Source of the DNA: JBBIJR01 sp037445875
GTDB taxonomy: Bacteria > CLD3 > SB21
Length of the DNA stretch: 64,000 bases
Reading direction: 5' to 3'
Assembly (NCBI GenBank): GCA_037445875.1
Contig: JBBIJR010000008.1
Coordinates: 4,627 to 68,626, forward strand
Position numbers and translations under genes: made by a program. Under the pieces are notes generated by a model. That model saw only the letters and a program-made list of their open reading frames with translations, did no database searches and had not been told where the DNA came from. Below are positions 24,688-33,947 of the stretch, piece by piece (positions within the stretch are counted from its first letter, which is position 1; each line of letters begins with the position of its first letter).

Positions 24688-26361
24688 TTGTCGCTTGTCG
24701 TAGTCGCGATCCTAGGGGCTGGCGCGACCGGTCAGACTAAACAAGATCTTGGGAAGGTCCACTTCCAGCTCTACTACAAACCCGGGGACTGGATCACCTA
24801 CCCGTCCACACGCTACGTAACGTCCATCGCGATCGGATTCAACACGGTTTACGTCGGCACCACGGGTGGAGTGATGCGCATTGACATGACATCACGAGCG
24901 TTCGACTTCGCGCTGACAACGAGCAACGGTCTGCTCGACAATCAGATCACCGGCGTTGCGTATGACCACTCCACCGGCTACGTCTGGATTGCCTCCACGA
25001 CGGGACTGCAATACTACGACCCCTCATCGCAGTGGGTTACGTCAGCGACGCTTTCTCAATTGGGGCTCAGAACCGACACGAGAATCTTCAGCATAGGCTT
25101 CAAGGGCAACACCCTCTGGCTGCACACATCCGAGGGATTCTTTTCAGGCCTCGGCCTCCGCCAGTTATCTCTGGCCGATGCGCCGCCGGAGGATGTTATT
25201 TGGTTTGGCAAGCTCGCCCTGTCGAAACTGGATTTTCCGACGATCTTCACAAACACGAGTATCGGATATGAATTTGACCTATCGGCGAGAGCTTTCGTGA
25301 ACCGGGATTTCACTCAATTCCCGGTCACCCAGTATGCGAAGGATCCTCTGGGCAACACCTGGATCGGGACGAGCGGAGCGGGTATTTGGTTTGCACGAAG
25401 CGTCTCAAACCTGGCGGAACCGCTGTCGTACGGTCTGGCCATGGAAGATGTGTCGGCGGTTGCCTTTGACGGTTCCACGATGTGGATGGGCGGCAATGTG
25501 CGCTTCAGCCAGGGTTTCACGGCACTGGAGACCACGGGACTCACCGCATGGGACCAGGAAGAGGATTCCTTTCAGTACTTCATAAGTGGTCAACGCCTGG
25601 GGGTTCGGGCAGACCGCGTGACGTGCGTTCATCTGGACTCCCATCAGATTTGGTGGGGTGGCGAAAACGGCTTGTTTCGCTTCGACCGCAAGGGCGGTTC
25701 CTGGATATCTTATCGTACATCCGAGTTGTTTCACCCTCGGGTTTACTGCCTCACTTCGGACCGCCAGACTCTCTATATCGGAACCGAATCCGGTCTGAAT
25801 TATGCCCGGCGCGTTAAAGACGACTTTGAGATCTTCAAAGTCGACGTCCCCGAGCTCAAGAACACGGCTGTGTTCAAGCTACTATGGGCTGGCGGAAAGT
25901 TGTTCCTGGCGACGAGCAATGGCATCTTTGCCTGGGACATCCACAATGATCGGTGGTTTCATTTCGACGCATTTGGCTACCCCATCGCCCTTGGTTTATT
26001 CACTAATCAAGACATCGGCGGCCTGGGCACGGACGGAACACGCGTGTATTTCGGGTCGCGTTCTGGGGTTGTGGTCCTTGACCCTGCTTCTAGTATTTGG
26101 GAATCCCTTGCCCTGGACGTCGATTTCCTAAGCAGTGGTGTCAACGATGTGGTTGCCGATCCTATCAACGTGTGGGTTGCAACGAACACTGGTGTGCTGA
26201 GGTACATCAAGAAGAAGAAGAAGTGGATCTACTATAGCACAAAGGACGGACTCCCAACCGACCGAATACACACAGTATTGCCCGATGGGGACTATGTGTG
26301 GTTCGGTACCGACCGTGGGCTTACAGAGTTTCATTGGAATGCGCCCCATCTTGTCGAATGA
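24688..26361 (+). CDS. Secreted beta-propeller protein (two-component-regulator-propeller repeats)
   Basis: This protein of about 557 residues is made of repeats of the kind found in the sensor part of hybrid two-component proteins, for example NGLLDNQITGVAYDHSTGYVWIAS, NTWIGTSGAGIWFA, TLYIGTESGLNYAR and the final GLPTDRIHTVLPDGDYVWFGTDRGL. It has no kinase or membrane domain at its end. The start is uncertain: the hydrophobic stretch LLSLVVVAILGAGATGQ marks a signal peptide, and the nearest start is TTG 24688. In-frame GTG/TTG codons further upstream overlap gatA and would add a basic segment (RSTRPGTPGPR). It is probably periplasmic or surface-bound; ligand and role are unknown. Confidence 0.75.
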   Translation: MSLVVVAILGAGATGQTKQDLGKVHFQLYYKPGDWITYPSTRYVTSIAIGFNTVYVGTTGGVMRIDMTSRAFDFALTTSNGLLDNQITGVAYDHSTGYVWIASTTGLQYYDPSSQWVTSATLSQLGLRTDTRIFSIGFKGNTLWLHTSEGFFSGLGLRQLSLADAPPEDVIWFGKLALSKLDFPTIFTNTSIGYEFDLSARAFVNRDFTQFPVTQYAKDPLGNTWIGTSGAGIWFARSVSNLAEPLSYGLAMEDVSAVAFDGSTMWMGGNVRFSQGFTALETTGLTAWDQEEDSFQYFISGQRLGVRADRVTCVHLDSHQIWWGGENGLFRFDRKGGSWISYRTSELFHPRVYCLTSDRQTLYIGTESGLNYARRVKDDFEIFKVDVPELKNTAVFKLLWAGGKLFLATSNGIFAWDIHNDRWFHFDAFGYPIALGLFTNQDIGGLGTDGTRVYFGSRSGVVVLDPASSIWESLALDVDFLSSGVNDVVADPINVWVATNTGVLRYIKKKKKWIYYSTKDGLPTDRIHTVLPDGDYVWFGTDRGLTEFHWNAPHLVE

Positions 26362-26583
26362 GCTCTCGTCAGCGACACTCCACTGACGGGAAAGCCGCCT
26401 CGAAGCCCTGACCCACCTGTTCGAAAACGAGACAACCGTACGCTTCGCGTGGCCTCGTAACTCCATACTTGTGCTCTTCATCACCGATTTCACGTGCGAA
26501 AGAACACCTTGCTGAATGATTTGCGTTGGCGTCGCAGTTGGCATTGCAGTTGCTGTGCATTCTGTTGGAAAGGGTGATGAGAT

Positions 26584-26982
26584 ATGTTGAGAGAAACTCA
26601 GCGCAATACGGCCACGAAGGGAAAGATATCCAGAATACTCGTGGTTGATGATGACCCGCTAGTGCGGGCGGTCACCAGCAGGGTGTTGCGATTCAGAGGG
26701 TATGACGTTTCCGAAGCAGTGAGCGGTCAGTCTGCTATCCGATTCCTTGCGAGTCGCTGTTTCGATCTCATCATCACCGACTTGATGATGCCTGGCATGA
26801 GCGGCAGCGAACTCGTCACAGAAATCCGGGAGGCCAAGAAGAGTCTTATACCTGTAATCCTGATGTCCGGGTCAGGGGCCGACGTACTGAAATCTCTGAA
26901 CTTCGAAAACTCCAGAACACTGGCCAAACCGTACGAGATCGAAGACTTGCTGGACTGCGTCCTCTCATTTGAAAGGGGCTAA
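26584..26982 (+). CDS. Single-domain response regulator (receiver)
   Basis: This 132-residue protein is a CheY-type receiver with no output domain. The phosphorylation site is Asp66 in LIITDLMMPGMSG, the acidic pocket is Asp22-24, the switch position is Ser95 in VILMSGSG, and the conserved Lys115 lies in LAKPYE. The N-terminal 15 residues are a basic extension. No kinase is adjacent; the secreted propeller gene upstream is 222 bases away and could feed a sensing route, which is speculation. Its stop codon overlaps the stop codon of convergent pyrR. Confidence 0.9.
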   Translation: MLRETQRNTATKGKISRILVVDDDPLVRAVTSRVLRFRGYDVSEAVSGQSAIRFLASRCFDLIITDLMMPGMSGSELVTEIREAKKSLIPVILMSGSGADVLKSLNFENSRTLAKPYEIEDLLDCVLSFERG

Positions 26983-27539
26983 TCCGTCTTCTCCAGCAGC
27001 AACACGCGATCTTCACCATCGTATTCAGTCATCCTTACCTCAACATGCTCGTTGGGCGACGTTACCAGCGACGATCCTGTGTAGTCCGGTTGAATCGGGA
27101 GCTCCCGGTGACCTCGATCCACGAGCACTGCCAACTGGATCTGGGCCGGACGGCCAAAATCCATGATTTCGTCCATCGCAGCCCGGACACTCCGACCCGT
27201 GAAGAGGACATCGTCTACAAGGACGACCTTTCTGTCGTTGAGATCAAAGGGGATCTCTGTGCTCTTGACGACCGGCTGACGGAGCTTGGCCCTCGTATCG
27301 TCTCGATAGAAGCTGACATCCAATACCCCTACAGGCACCTCAGCACCGGCCAACTCGGTTATGATTGCATGCAGACGTTGGGCAAGGAACTCTCCGCGTG
27401 TTCTAATACCGATGAGAGCCAAACCTTCCGTTCCGCGATTCCTTTCCAGGATTTCATGGGCCATTCTGTGCAGTACTCGCGGGATGTCCGCGTCGTCAAG
27501 AACCGTTGTTCTTACTCTGTAGTTCGTTGGTCTCTTCAT
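26979..27539 (-). CDS. pyrR: PyrR: pyrimidine regulator / uracil phosphoribosyltransferase
   Basis: PyrR binds uridine nucleotides and, in some bacteria, pyr-mRNA leaders; it also has weak uracil phosphoribosyltransferase activity. The 186-residue product shows the type I PRTase site VVLVDDVLFTGRSVRAA, the GIRTRGEFLAQRL loop and the family-specific DVSFYRDD and LVDRGHRELPIQPDYTG. It lies 9 bases after purC on the same strand and not with pyrimidine genes. No recognisable PyrR-binding leader is seen in this window, so any targets are elsewhere. Family call is firm, an RNA-binding role is uncertain. Confidence 0.93.
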   Translation of the reverse strand: MKRPTNYRVRTTVLDDADIPRVLHRMAHEILERNRGTEGLALIGIRTRGEFLAQRLHAIITELAGAEVPVGVLDVSFYRDDTRAKLRQPVVKSTEIPFDLNDRKVVLVDDVLFTGRSVRAAMDEIMDFGRPAQIQLAVLVDRGHRELPIQPDYTGSSLVTSPNEHVEVRMTEYDGEDRVLLLEKTD

Positions 27540-27548
27540 GGTACACCA

Positions 27549-28424
27549 TCAACTAACGAGACGGCTATAAGCTTCTTGGTACCTTTCGCTTGTCCGGCGT
27601 ACTATCTCATCAGGCAAGTGGGGAGCGGGCGGGTTCTTGTCCCACCCTGAGGACAAGAGGTAGTCTCTCAAGAACTGCTTGTCGAAACTTGTCTGCGGAC
27701 GTCCCGGCTCGTACCGATCTGCCGGCCAGAATCGTGAGGAATCAGGTGTCATCAGTTCGTCAATCAGCAGGAGCTGATCTCCATCAAACCCGAACTCCAT
27801 CTTCGTATCAGCGATGATTATTCCCTTTTCTTGAGCAATCGCCGCTCCGCGGGCGTAGATCTGGATGGAGACATCCCTAACTTTGTGTGCGACTTCCGAC
27901 CCCAAGGCATCCTCCATGTCAGCGAATGAGATGTTCACGTCGTGCCCATGCTCGGCCTTGGTAGAAGGGGTGAAAACAGGTTCCTCAAGCTTGTCCGCCT
28001 CTCGCAATCCAGATCGCAGCCTTTTTCCACATACAGAACCGGTCATCTGGTATTCCGCCCAGCCAGAACCGGCAAGGTAACCCCTGACAATGCATTCGAA
28101 ACGTAGCGGTCGTGTCTTCCTGACCAGCATGCTCCTTTCACGTAATACGTCCTTGTATCGGGAGCAGATAGGCGGGAACTCTGCCACACTTATGGATAAT
28201 AGATGATTTGGCACAAGATCCTCGGTTTGCCGAAACCAGAAAGCTGAAATGAGGTTCAGTAGACGGCCCTTTCCTTCAATCGGATTCGGCATAACGGAAT
28301 CGAAGGCTGATATCCTGTCGGTAGACACCAGTAGATAGGCATCTCCGACGTCATACATGTCCCTGACCTTTCCTCGACGCACGAGGAGCAAATCCTCGAG
28401 ATGTGTATAGAATACGGTTTGCAT
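27549..28424 (-). CDS. purC: SAICAR synthase
   Basis: PurC joins aspartate to CAIR in purine synthesis, using ATP. The 291-residue product is of the long type, like yeast Ade1, rather than the 237-residue short type. Visible motifs are RRGKVRDMYDVGD at the start, STDRISAFDSVMPNPI, RFECIVRGYLAGSGW, the DTKMEFGFDGDQLLLIDELMTPDSSRFW-like metal-binding region (DTKMEFGF, ELMTPDSSRFW) and KQFLRDYLLSSGWD near the end. It follows secA by 37 bases and precedes pyrR by 9, so nucleotide genes ride at the tail of a secA transcript. Confidence 0.95.
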   Translation of the reverse strand: MQTVFYTHLEDLLLVRRGKVRDMYDVGDAYLLVSTDRISAFDSVMPNPIEGKGRLLNLISAFWFRQTEDLVPNHLLSISVAEFPPICSRYKDVLRERSMLVRKTRPLRFECIVRGYLAGSGWAEYQMTGSVCGKRLRSGLREADKLEEPVFTPSTKAEHGHDVNISFADMEDALGSEVAHKVRDVSIQIYARGAAIAQEKGIIIADTKMEFGFDGDQLLLIDELMTPDSSRFWPADRYEPGRPQTSFDKQFLRDYLLSSGWDKNPPAPHLPDEIVRRTSERYQEAYSRLVS

Positions 28425-28461
28425 GTATTGGCTTAACAGATATTATTATGAGAGCTACGCC

Positions 28462-31400
28462 CTATTTCCCATGACAGTGCTTGAATTTCTTCCCACTTCC
28501 GCAGGGGCAGGGGTCGTTCCGTCCGACTTTGAACTCTGCCTTTGCGGGCGCCTGTGATCTCTGAGGGGATGTCCCCTCTCCTTCATCGGTCGACCCTGCA
28601 AAGCCCAGTCCGTCAGTCGAGGCATGAACAGTCCTCATCGAACGTGCCCTTTTAATCATCTGCTGCTCCATCTCTGCGACCGGCTCCGCTCTGAAGACGA
28701 ACTCGACTATCTCACTCGTGATACGGTCAAGTAGTTCCATGAACATCTCGAAACCCTCTTTCTTATACTCAATCAGAGGATCTTTCTGTCCATATCCACG
28801 CAAGTGGATTCCCTCTTTGAATTCCTCCATCTCGCGGAGATGTTCCTTCCACCTTTCATCGATAGTTTTCAATATGGCGATTCGTTCTATTCGACGCATA
28901 TTCTCAGGTGTCCAGACGGCTTCCCGTTCCTGGTATCGCCTGAACAGCAACGAATGGAGCCTTGAAGCGAAGTCCTCATGTGAGTACGCGTAGAACTCTT
29001 CCGAAGGGACCTGAATCCCACAAGTTCGAATTAGCAGGTCGCCGAGTGCATCCAGATCCCAGTCCTCCGGGTGCGGCTGATTCCTTGTGTACTTGTCCCG
29101 CACCATTTCGACGAATTCGTCCAAGACCTCCATGAACTCGGTCTTGATACTTTCATTCATCAGGGCGCGTTTCCGGCGACTGTAAATGATCTCCCGCTGC
29201 TGATTCATGACATCGTCGTATTCCAGCAATCGCTTACGAATGCTGAAGTTACGGAACTCGACCTTCTTTTGCGCACGCTCGACCGCCTTCGTAATCCACC
29301 GGTGCGAAATGACTTCCCCTTCCTCGGCCCCAAGACGATCCATGATCCGGGCAATACGCTCTGAGCCGAACAGGCGCATAAGGTCGTCTTCCAAGGAGAT
29401 GAAGAAGATGGAGGAACCTGGATCACCCTGGCGTCCTGACCTACCCCGCAACTGAAGGTCGATTCGCCTCGATTCATGCCGTTCCGTGCCAACGATTTGC
29501 AACCCCCCGAGGTCCTTCACGCCGGTCCCGAGCTTAATGTCTGTACCACGGCCGGCCATGTTCGTGGCAATCGTGACAGCGTGTTGGCGACCGGCCTTCG
29601 CGATGATCTCCGCCTCCCGCTGGTTCTGTTTCGCGTTCAATACTTCGTGAGGTACACCTTTCCGAGATAGCATGCGACTGAGCGTTTCGGACACTTCCAC
29701 GGATGTTGTCCCGACGAGTGTAGGCTTGCCGGCCTCGTGACTGGCAATAATCAGGTCGATCACTGCATTGTATTTCTCACGGCGTGTTCGATATATCTGG
29801 TCTTCGTAGTCCGAGCGCACTATCGGGCGGTTGGTCGGAATGACCGTGACGTCCAGCTTGTAGATCTCAAAGAACTCCGTCGCCTCCGTGACAGCGGTTC
29901 CGGTCATGCCGGCGAGCTTGTTATACAGTCGGAAGTAGTTCTGCAGCGTTATCGTGGCAAGCGTCTGGGTGTCACGCTCGACCTTGACGCCCTCCTTTGC
30001 TTCGATAGCCTGATGAAGTCCATCGCTGTAACGGCGCCCGTGCAGGATCCGCCCGGTAAATTCGTCCACAATCTGGACTTTGCCGTCTTGTACGACGTAC
30101 TCGACGTCCTTTTCGTAGAGCGAATACGCCGTCAGCAGTTTTTCAATGCTGTGAATACGATCACTTCGCTCGGCAAAGACCTTGCCCAGTTCGTCCTTCT
30201 TAGTCGCCTTGTGCTTGTCGGAAAATTCCGGGTTTGTGTCTATCTTGATAATCTCATCCGACAAGTCGGGAATAACGAACGTCTCGGGATTGGAGGGGGA
30301 CAGGAACTGCCTTCCCTTCTCCGTGAGGTCAATCGAATGGTTCTTTTCGTCAATGACAAAGTACAATTCCTCGTCAATCTCATGGATCTTCTTGTCCCTC
30401 AAGTACATGTTTTCGGTTTCCTGTATCAGGCGGGCAACCCCCTCCTCCTTGGTGACTTTCATAAGGCGCTTGTTCTTGGGTGCTCCACGGGAACCTGTAA
30501 GCAGCAATCGCCCGGCTTCGCTTTCCTTGCCGTCATGCAACAGCTTCTCCGCATCGGCCACCAACTGGTTAACCAGGCGGGTCTGTTGGTCTACCAGGCG
30601 CTTAACCTGGGGGTTCATCTCTTCGTATTTCTGATTCGTCGGCAGGTCCACGGCGCCGGAGATAATCAGCGGCGTTCTGGCCTCGTCGATCAGGACGGAG
30701 TCGACCTCGTCGACAATGGCATAGTTGTGACCACGAACCTGAACCACATCATCGGGAGAAACGGCCATGTTGTCCCTCAAGTAGTCGAAACCAAACTCGT
30801 TATTGGTTCCATACGTGATGTCGCACGCGTAGGCCTCCCTTCTCTGGTGCGAGTTCATCGGATTCAGAATGACGCCGACGGTGAGTCCGAGGAATTCGTA
30901 AACTTTACCCATCCACTCGCGGTCGCGCTGAGCGAGGTAATCGTTTACGGTGACCAGATGGACGCCGCGACCGGTGAGGGCATTAAGATAGATCGGAGCC
31001 ACGGCGACAAGGGTCTTTCCCTCGCCGGTTGCCATCTCGGCGATCTTGCCCTGATGCAGCACCACACCGCCGATTAGCTGGACATCGTACGGAATCATGT
31101 CCCACGAGGTATCCCTTCCGCAAACCTGATACGAGCACCCCATCAAACGGTGGCAGGCCTGCTTGACGCAGGCAAATGCTTCGGGCAGGATCTCTTCCAG
31201 CACGCGGTTCTCGGCCTCCCGAAGGGCCTTCTCAGCGGTTTTCAAATCGTCGATCAGCGCCTTGGCTTGATTGTGGTCACTGTTCTCCCGAATGGCGGTT
31301 CGGAGTCCTTGCACAGTGGCCACTTCCTCAACCGTTGCGGTGCCGATCCGCCCTTTGAATTCCTCGGTTTTCGCTCTCAACTCTTCATCCGACAGCGCGT

Positions 31401-31506
31401 GCAGCAAGTCGAAATGGCGGTTGATCTCGTCCACCAGCGGCCAGATCTTCTTCACGTCACGCTCGTGCTTGTTCCCGAGAATCATTTGTAGTACCGTTGA
31501 GATCAT
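28462..31506 (-). CDS. secA: Preprotein translocase ATPase SecA
   Basis: SecA drives export of unfolded preproteins through SecYEG. The 1,014-residue product has the nucleotide site MATGEGKTLVA, the DEVDSVLIDEARTPLIISG motif and the helicase-like NMAGRGTDIKLG with RGRSGRQGDPGSS. The preprotein cross-linking, scaffold and wing domains are present, and a C-terminal zinc motif CPCGSGKKFKHCHG ends the protein. A long insertion near residues 280-360 is lysine/glutamate rich, a feature seen in Bacteroidetes-type SecA (inference). The ribosome site GGAGTGAGGGA precedes ATG 31506. It lies 25 bases after the phosphoesterase gene, which carries the promoter. Confidence 0.97.
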   Translation of the reverse strand: MISTVLQMILGNKHERDVKKIWPLVDEINRHFDLLHALSDEELRAKTEEFKGRIGTATVEEVATVQGLRTAIRENSDHNQAKALIDDLKTAEKALREAENRVLEEILPEAFACVKQACHRLMGCSYQVCGRDTSWDMIPYDVQLIGGVVLHQGKIAEMATGEGKTLVAVAPIYLNALTGRGVHLVTVNDYLAQRDREWMGKVYEFLGLTVGVILNPMNSHQRREAYACDITYGTNNEFGFDYLRDNMAVSPDDVVQVRGHNYAIVDEVDSVLIDEARTPLIISGAVDLPTNQKYEEMNPQVKRLVDQQTRLVNQLVADAEKLLHDGKESEAGRLLLTGSRGAPKNKRLMKVTKEEGVARLIQETENMYLRDKKIHEIDEELYFVIDEKNHSIDLTEKGRQFLSPSNPETFVIPDLSDEIIKIDTNPEFSDKHKATKKDELGKVFAERSDRIHSIEKLLTAYSLYEKDVEYVVQDGKVQIVDEFTGRILHGRRYSDGLHQAIEAKEGVKVERDTQTLATITLQNYFRLYNKLAGMTGTAVTEATEFFEIYKLDVTVIPTNRPIVRSDYEDQIYRTRREKYNAVIDLIIASHEAGKPTLVGTTSVEVSETLSRMLSRKGVPHEVLNAKQNQREAEIIAKAGRQHAVTIATNMAGRGTDIKLGTGVKDLGGLQIVGTERHESRRIDLQLRGRSGRQGDPGSSIFFISLEDDLMRLFGSERIARIMDRLGAEEGEVISHRWITKAVERAQKKVEFRNFSIRKRLLEYDDVMNQQREIIYSRRKRALMNESIKTEFMEVLDEFVEMVRDKYTRNQPHPEDWDLDALGDLLIRTCGIQVPSEEFYAYSHEDFASRLHSLLFRRYQEREAVWTPENMRRIERIAILKTIDERWKEHLREMEEFKEGIHLRGYGQKDPLIEYKKEGFEMFMELLDRITSEIVEFVFRAEPVAEMEQQMIKRARSMRTVHASTDGLGFAGSTDEGEGTSPQRSQAPAKAEFKVGRNDPCPCGSGKKFKHCHGK

Positions 31507-31531
31507 TCCCTCACTCCAAAAAGATATGCGT

Positions 31532-32239
31532 TCATCGTCCCCTCAACAGGCGGTCGGCCAGGAACGAAGGCAGGTCGGTTGCGCGGATTTTCCTGGCCGT
31601 CTGTTTCGCATCGTATTGGGCGCGAACGGGCTGGTAGATGCGGCGATCGGTATCGAAGAGTCCGAAACTGAGCCGTGCGTCCCCATCCCTCGGCTGCCCC
31701 ACGCTGCCTACGTTTATGATGTACTTGTGTTCCGTTTTCAATGTGAATCCTCGGGCAGCCGGATCCGTCGTGAAGAACTGGGGAACGTGGGTGTGTCCCA
31801 CAAAACAGACATTGGACATCATCGCGTCTAGTTGTTCGGCTGCATCATCGGGAGTAAACAGGTACTTCCACTCTTCCGGGTTCTTGGGAGAGGCGTGCAC
31901 AAACAGCAGGTCCATCCATGTCGACGTGTACGGAAGGTTCCGCAGGTACTTCATACTTTCCGCCGATAACTGTCGCTGGGTCCAAAAAACGGCCGATCGT
32001 GCCATTTCATTGAACTGGTCGATGCGGTCCGGCTGGACAACCGCCTGATCATGGTTGCCCATCAGAACGTCGTCGGACACCTCGCGAACGCGTTTTACGC
32101 ACGCTTCCGGATCGGGTCCGTAACCCACGATGTCACCCAGGCACATAATACGATCACATTTCAGTTCTTTGGAGATCTCCAGGGCCCTTTCCAGCGCTTC
32201 GAGATTGCCGTGGATATCGGAAATAACGGAAAGGAGCAT
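31532..32239 (-). CDS. Metallophosphoesterase, YfcE/MJ0936-like
   Basis: This 235-residue enzyme has the calcineurin-type metal motifs in order: SVISDIHGNLEAL (residues 4-16), CLGDIVGYGPDPEAC, LMGNHDQAV, LFVHASP, FVGHTHVPQF and NVGSVGQPRDGD. Such proteins hydrolyse phosphodiesters or nucleotide phosphates; the substrate cannot be told. Length and single-domain layout are typical. It is the first gene of a transcript that probably continues into secA, with a promoter at 32275-32303. Confidence 0.9.
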   Translation of the reverse strand: MLLSVISDIHGNLEALERALEISKELKCDRIMCLGDIVGYGPDPEACVKRVREVSDDVLMGNHDQAVVQPDRIDQFNEMARSAVFWTQRQLSAESMKYLRNLPYTSTWMDLLFVHASPKNPEEWKYLFTPDDAAEQLDAMMSNVCFVGHTHVPQFFTTDPAARGFTLKTEHKYIINVGSVGQPRDGDARLSFGLFDTDRRIYQPVRAQYDAKQTARKIRATDLPSFLADRLLRGR

Positions 32240-32274
32240 GGTGCCAGCTTGAACCGTTCACTAAATCGGGTGAC

Positions 32275-32303
32275 AAAATAGCCTTTCACCATCAGTAAAT
32301 CAA
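32275..32303 (-). promoter_or_regulatory. Predicted promoter of the phosphoesterase-secA transcript
   Basis: On the minus strand TTGATT (32303-32298) and TATTTT (32280-32275) are 17 bases apart, 36 bases before the phosphoesterase ATG and just after serA ends at 32320. Confidence 0.65.
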
Positions 32304-32319
32304 GGTCATAAACCCGAAA

Positions 32320-33933
32320 TCAGGACGACGAAGCAACAAACGAATAGGGACGGCGGACCTGCGTCAGGTCGGCTGTCATGACGCCGTAGAAACCCTCCGA
32401 CGTCAATTCCTGGATCACCGGTTCTTCCATTGGTTGGTCGAGGTTAAGGATCGTCATGGCCCGGCCTCCTATCTTCTGCCGGCCCAATGACATATGAGCG
32501 ATGTTGATCTTGTGGTTCCCCAAGACGGTGCCCAGCCGTCCGATCTGTCCGGGCTTGTCCTCGTTGGAGAGCACAGCCATGAATCCGCCGAGGCGGGAAT
32601 CGAACAAGTAATCGTCCACTATCACGATCCGGGGATCGTTCTTGCCGAACAAGGTTCCGCCCAGCGTCATACGGCCGTCTCCCAGTGTGAGTTCTACCAG
32701 GATCAGGTTGGTGAAATCGTGGTGCTCACCCGTTCGTGTTTCCGCGAGTTCAATCCCATGCTGCCTGGCAACGAGCGGGGCGTTCACGATGTTGACCTGC
32801 TCGACCACGTTTCCCAGCATGCCCGCCAGTACCGTATGGCTCAACAGAGTAGTCGGATACTCGCTGATCTCTCCCACGTATTGGAATACGATTCGACGGA
32901 TGGGAGCACGAACTATCTGAGTTGTGAAATTTCCCAGGCGGCTGCACAGGTCAAGGTAAGGCCCATACTTGATCAAAACGTCCCGCTCGATGGGCATAAG
33001 ATTCACGGCACCACGAACTGTTTTCCCTGTCAAGACATCCACCATCTGTTCCGCGACCTGTATGGCCACTTTCTCCTGTGCCTCTTCCGTTGACGCTCCC
33101 AGGTGCGGCGTGACAATGACGTTGGGCAAACTCAGCAACACATGATCTTTCGGTGGGGGTTCTATCGCAAAAACGTCCAGCGCTGCTCCCGCGACTTGTC
33201 CGGCACGCAGGGCCTCTGCAAGGGCAACCTCGTCCACGATACCGCCGCGCGCGCAATTGATGATACGAACACCCTTTCTGCAACGAGAAAGGGTGTCGCG
33301 ATTGATCAGAGCCTCGGTGTTCTTGGTCAACGGTGTGTGAAGTGTAATATAGTCGGAATCGGCCACAAGTTCATCGAACGGCACGAGTTGCATTCCGAGG
33401 CGCGACGCTTCGTCCTGAGAGAGAATCGGGTCATAGCCGATCAACTGCATGCCAAACGATTTCATGCGAATCGCAACTTCCCTGCCGACCCTTCCGACTC
33501 CCACGACGCCCAACGTCTTGCCGTATAGTTCGGTACCTGTGAACCTGGAGCGTTTCCACTCTCCTGATTTGAGGCTCCGATCCGCCTGGGGTATGTTGCG
33601 GGACAGGCTCAGGATCATTGCCACCGTGTGTTCGGCCGTTGAGAGCGTGTTACCACCTGGCGTGTTCATGACCAATATTCCGCGGCGTGTGGCGGCATCC
33701 ACATCGATATTGTCGACGCCCGCGCCGGCCCTCCCAATGACTTTCATCAGCGTTGCGCGATCGATCAACTCGGCCGTCACTTTGGTGGCGCTTCGTACCA
33801 CCCATCCGTCGTAAGCGTGGATGGTCTTCGCCAGCTCTTCGGCAGACAGGCCCACGCGGTAATCGACGGTGAAATGCCCCTGGAGGGTCTCAACGCAGGC
33901 CGCCGAGACCTCATCACTGATCAGAATTCGCAT
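32320..33933 (-). CDS. serA: D-3-phosphoglycerate dehydrogenase
   Basis: SerA oxidises 3-phosphoglycerate with NAD+ in the first step of serine synthesis. The 537-residue product is the long three-part form: catalytic/NAD domain (IGRAGAGVDNIDVDAATRRGI, the Rossmann motif GVVGVGRVGREVA, INCARGGIVDEVAL, PHLGASTEEAQ), an intervening domain, and a C-terminal ACT domain (AVLSNEDKPGQIGRLGTVLG, IAHMSLGR) that in relatives senses serine. It starts 14 bases after the ftsH stop and so probably lies in the ftsH transcript. Confidence 0.96.
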   Translation of the reverse strand: MRILISDEVSAACVETLQGHFTVDYRVGLSAEELAKTIHAYDGWVVRSATKVTAELIDRATLMKVIGRAGAGVDNIDVDAATRRGILVMNTPGGNTLSTAEHTVAMILSLSRNIPQADRSLKSGEWKRSRFTGTELYGKTLGVVGVGRVGREVAIRMKSFGMQLIGYDPILSQDEASRLGMQLVPFDELVADSDYITLHTPLTKNTEALINRDTLSRCRKGVRIINCARGGIVDEVALAEALRAGQVAGAALDVFAIEPPPKDHVLLSLPNVIVTPHLGASTEEAQEKVAIQVAEQMVDVLTGKTVRGAVNLMPIERDVLIKYGPYLDLCSRLGNFTTQIVRAPIRRIVFQYVGEISEYPTTLLSHTVLAGMLGNVVEQVNIVNAPLVARQHGIELAETRTGEHHDFTNLILVELTLGDGRMTLGGTLFGKNDPRIVIVDDYLFDSRLGGFMAVLSNEDKPGQIGRLGTVLGNHKINIAHMSLGRQKIGGRAMTILNLDQPMEEPVIQELTSEGFYGVMTADLTQVRRPYSFVASSS

Positions 33934-33947
33934 GAACGGACCCTGTT

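Noticed and set aside
26128..26544. Open frame on the minus strand in the gap before the lone receiver
   Set aside because: It overlaps the propeller gene and contains low-complexity codons; no ribosome site or family match. The 222-base gap holds nothing else I can name.
29737..31077. Open frame of 446 codons on the plus strand
   Set aside because: It is antisense to secA and shows no known domain.
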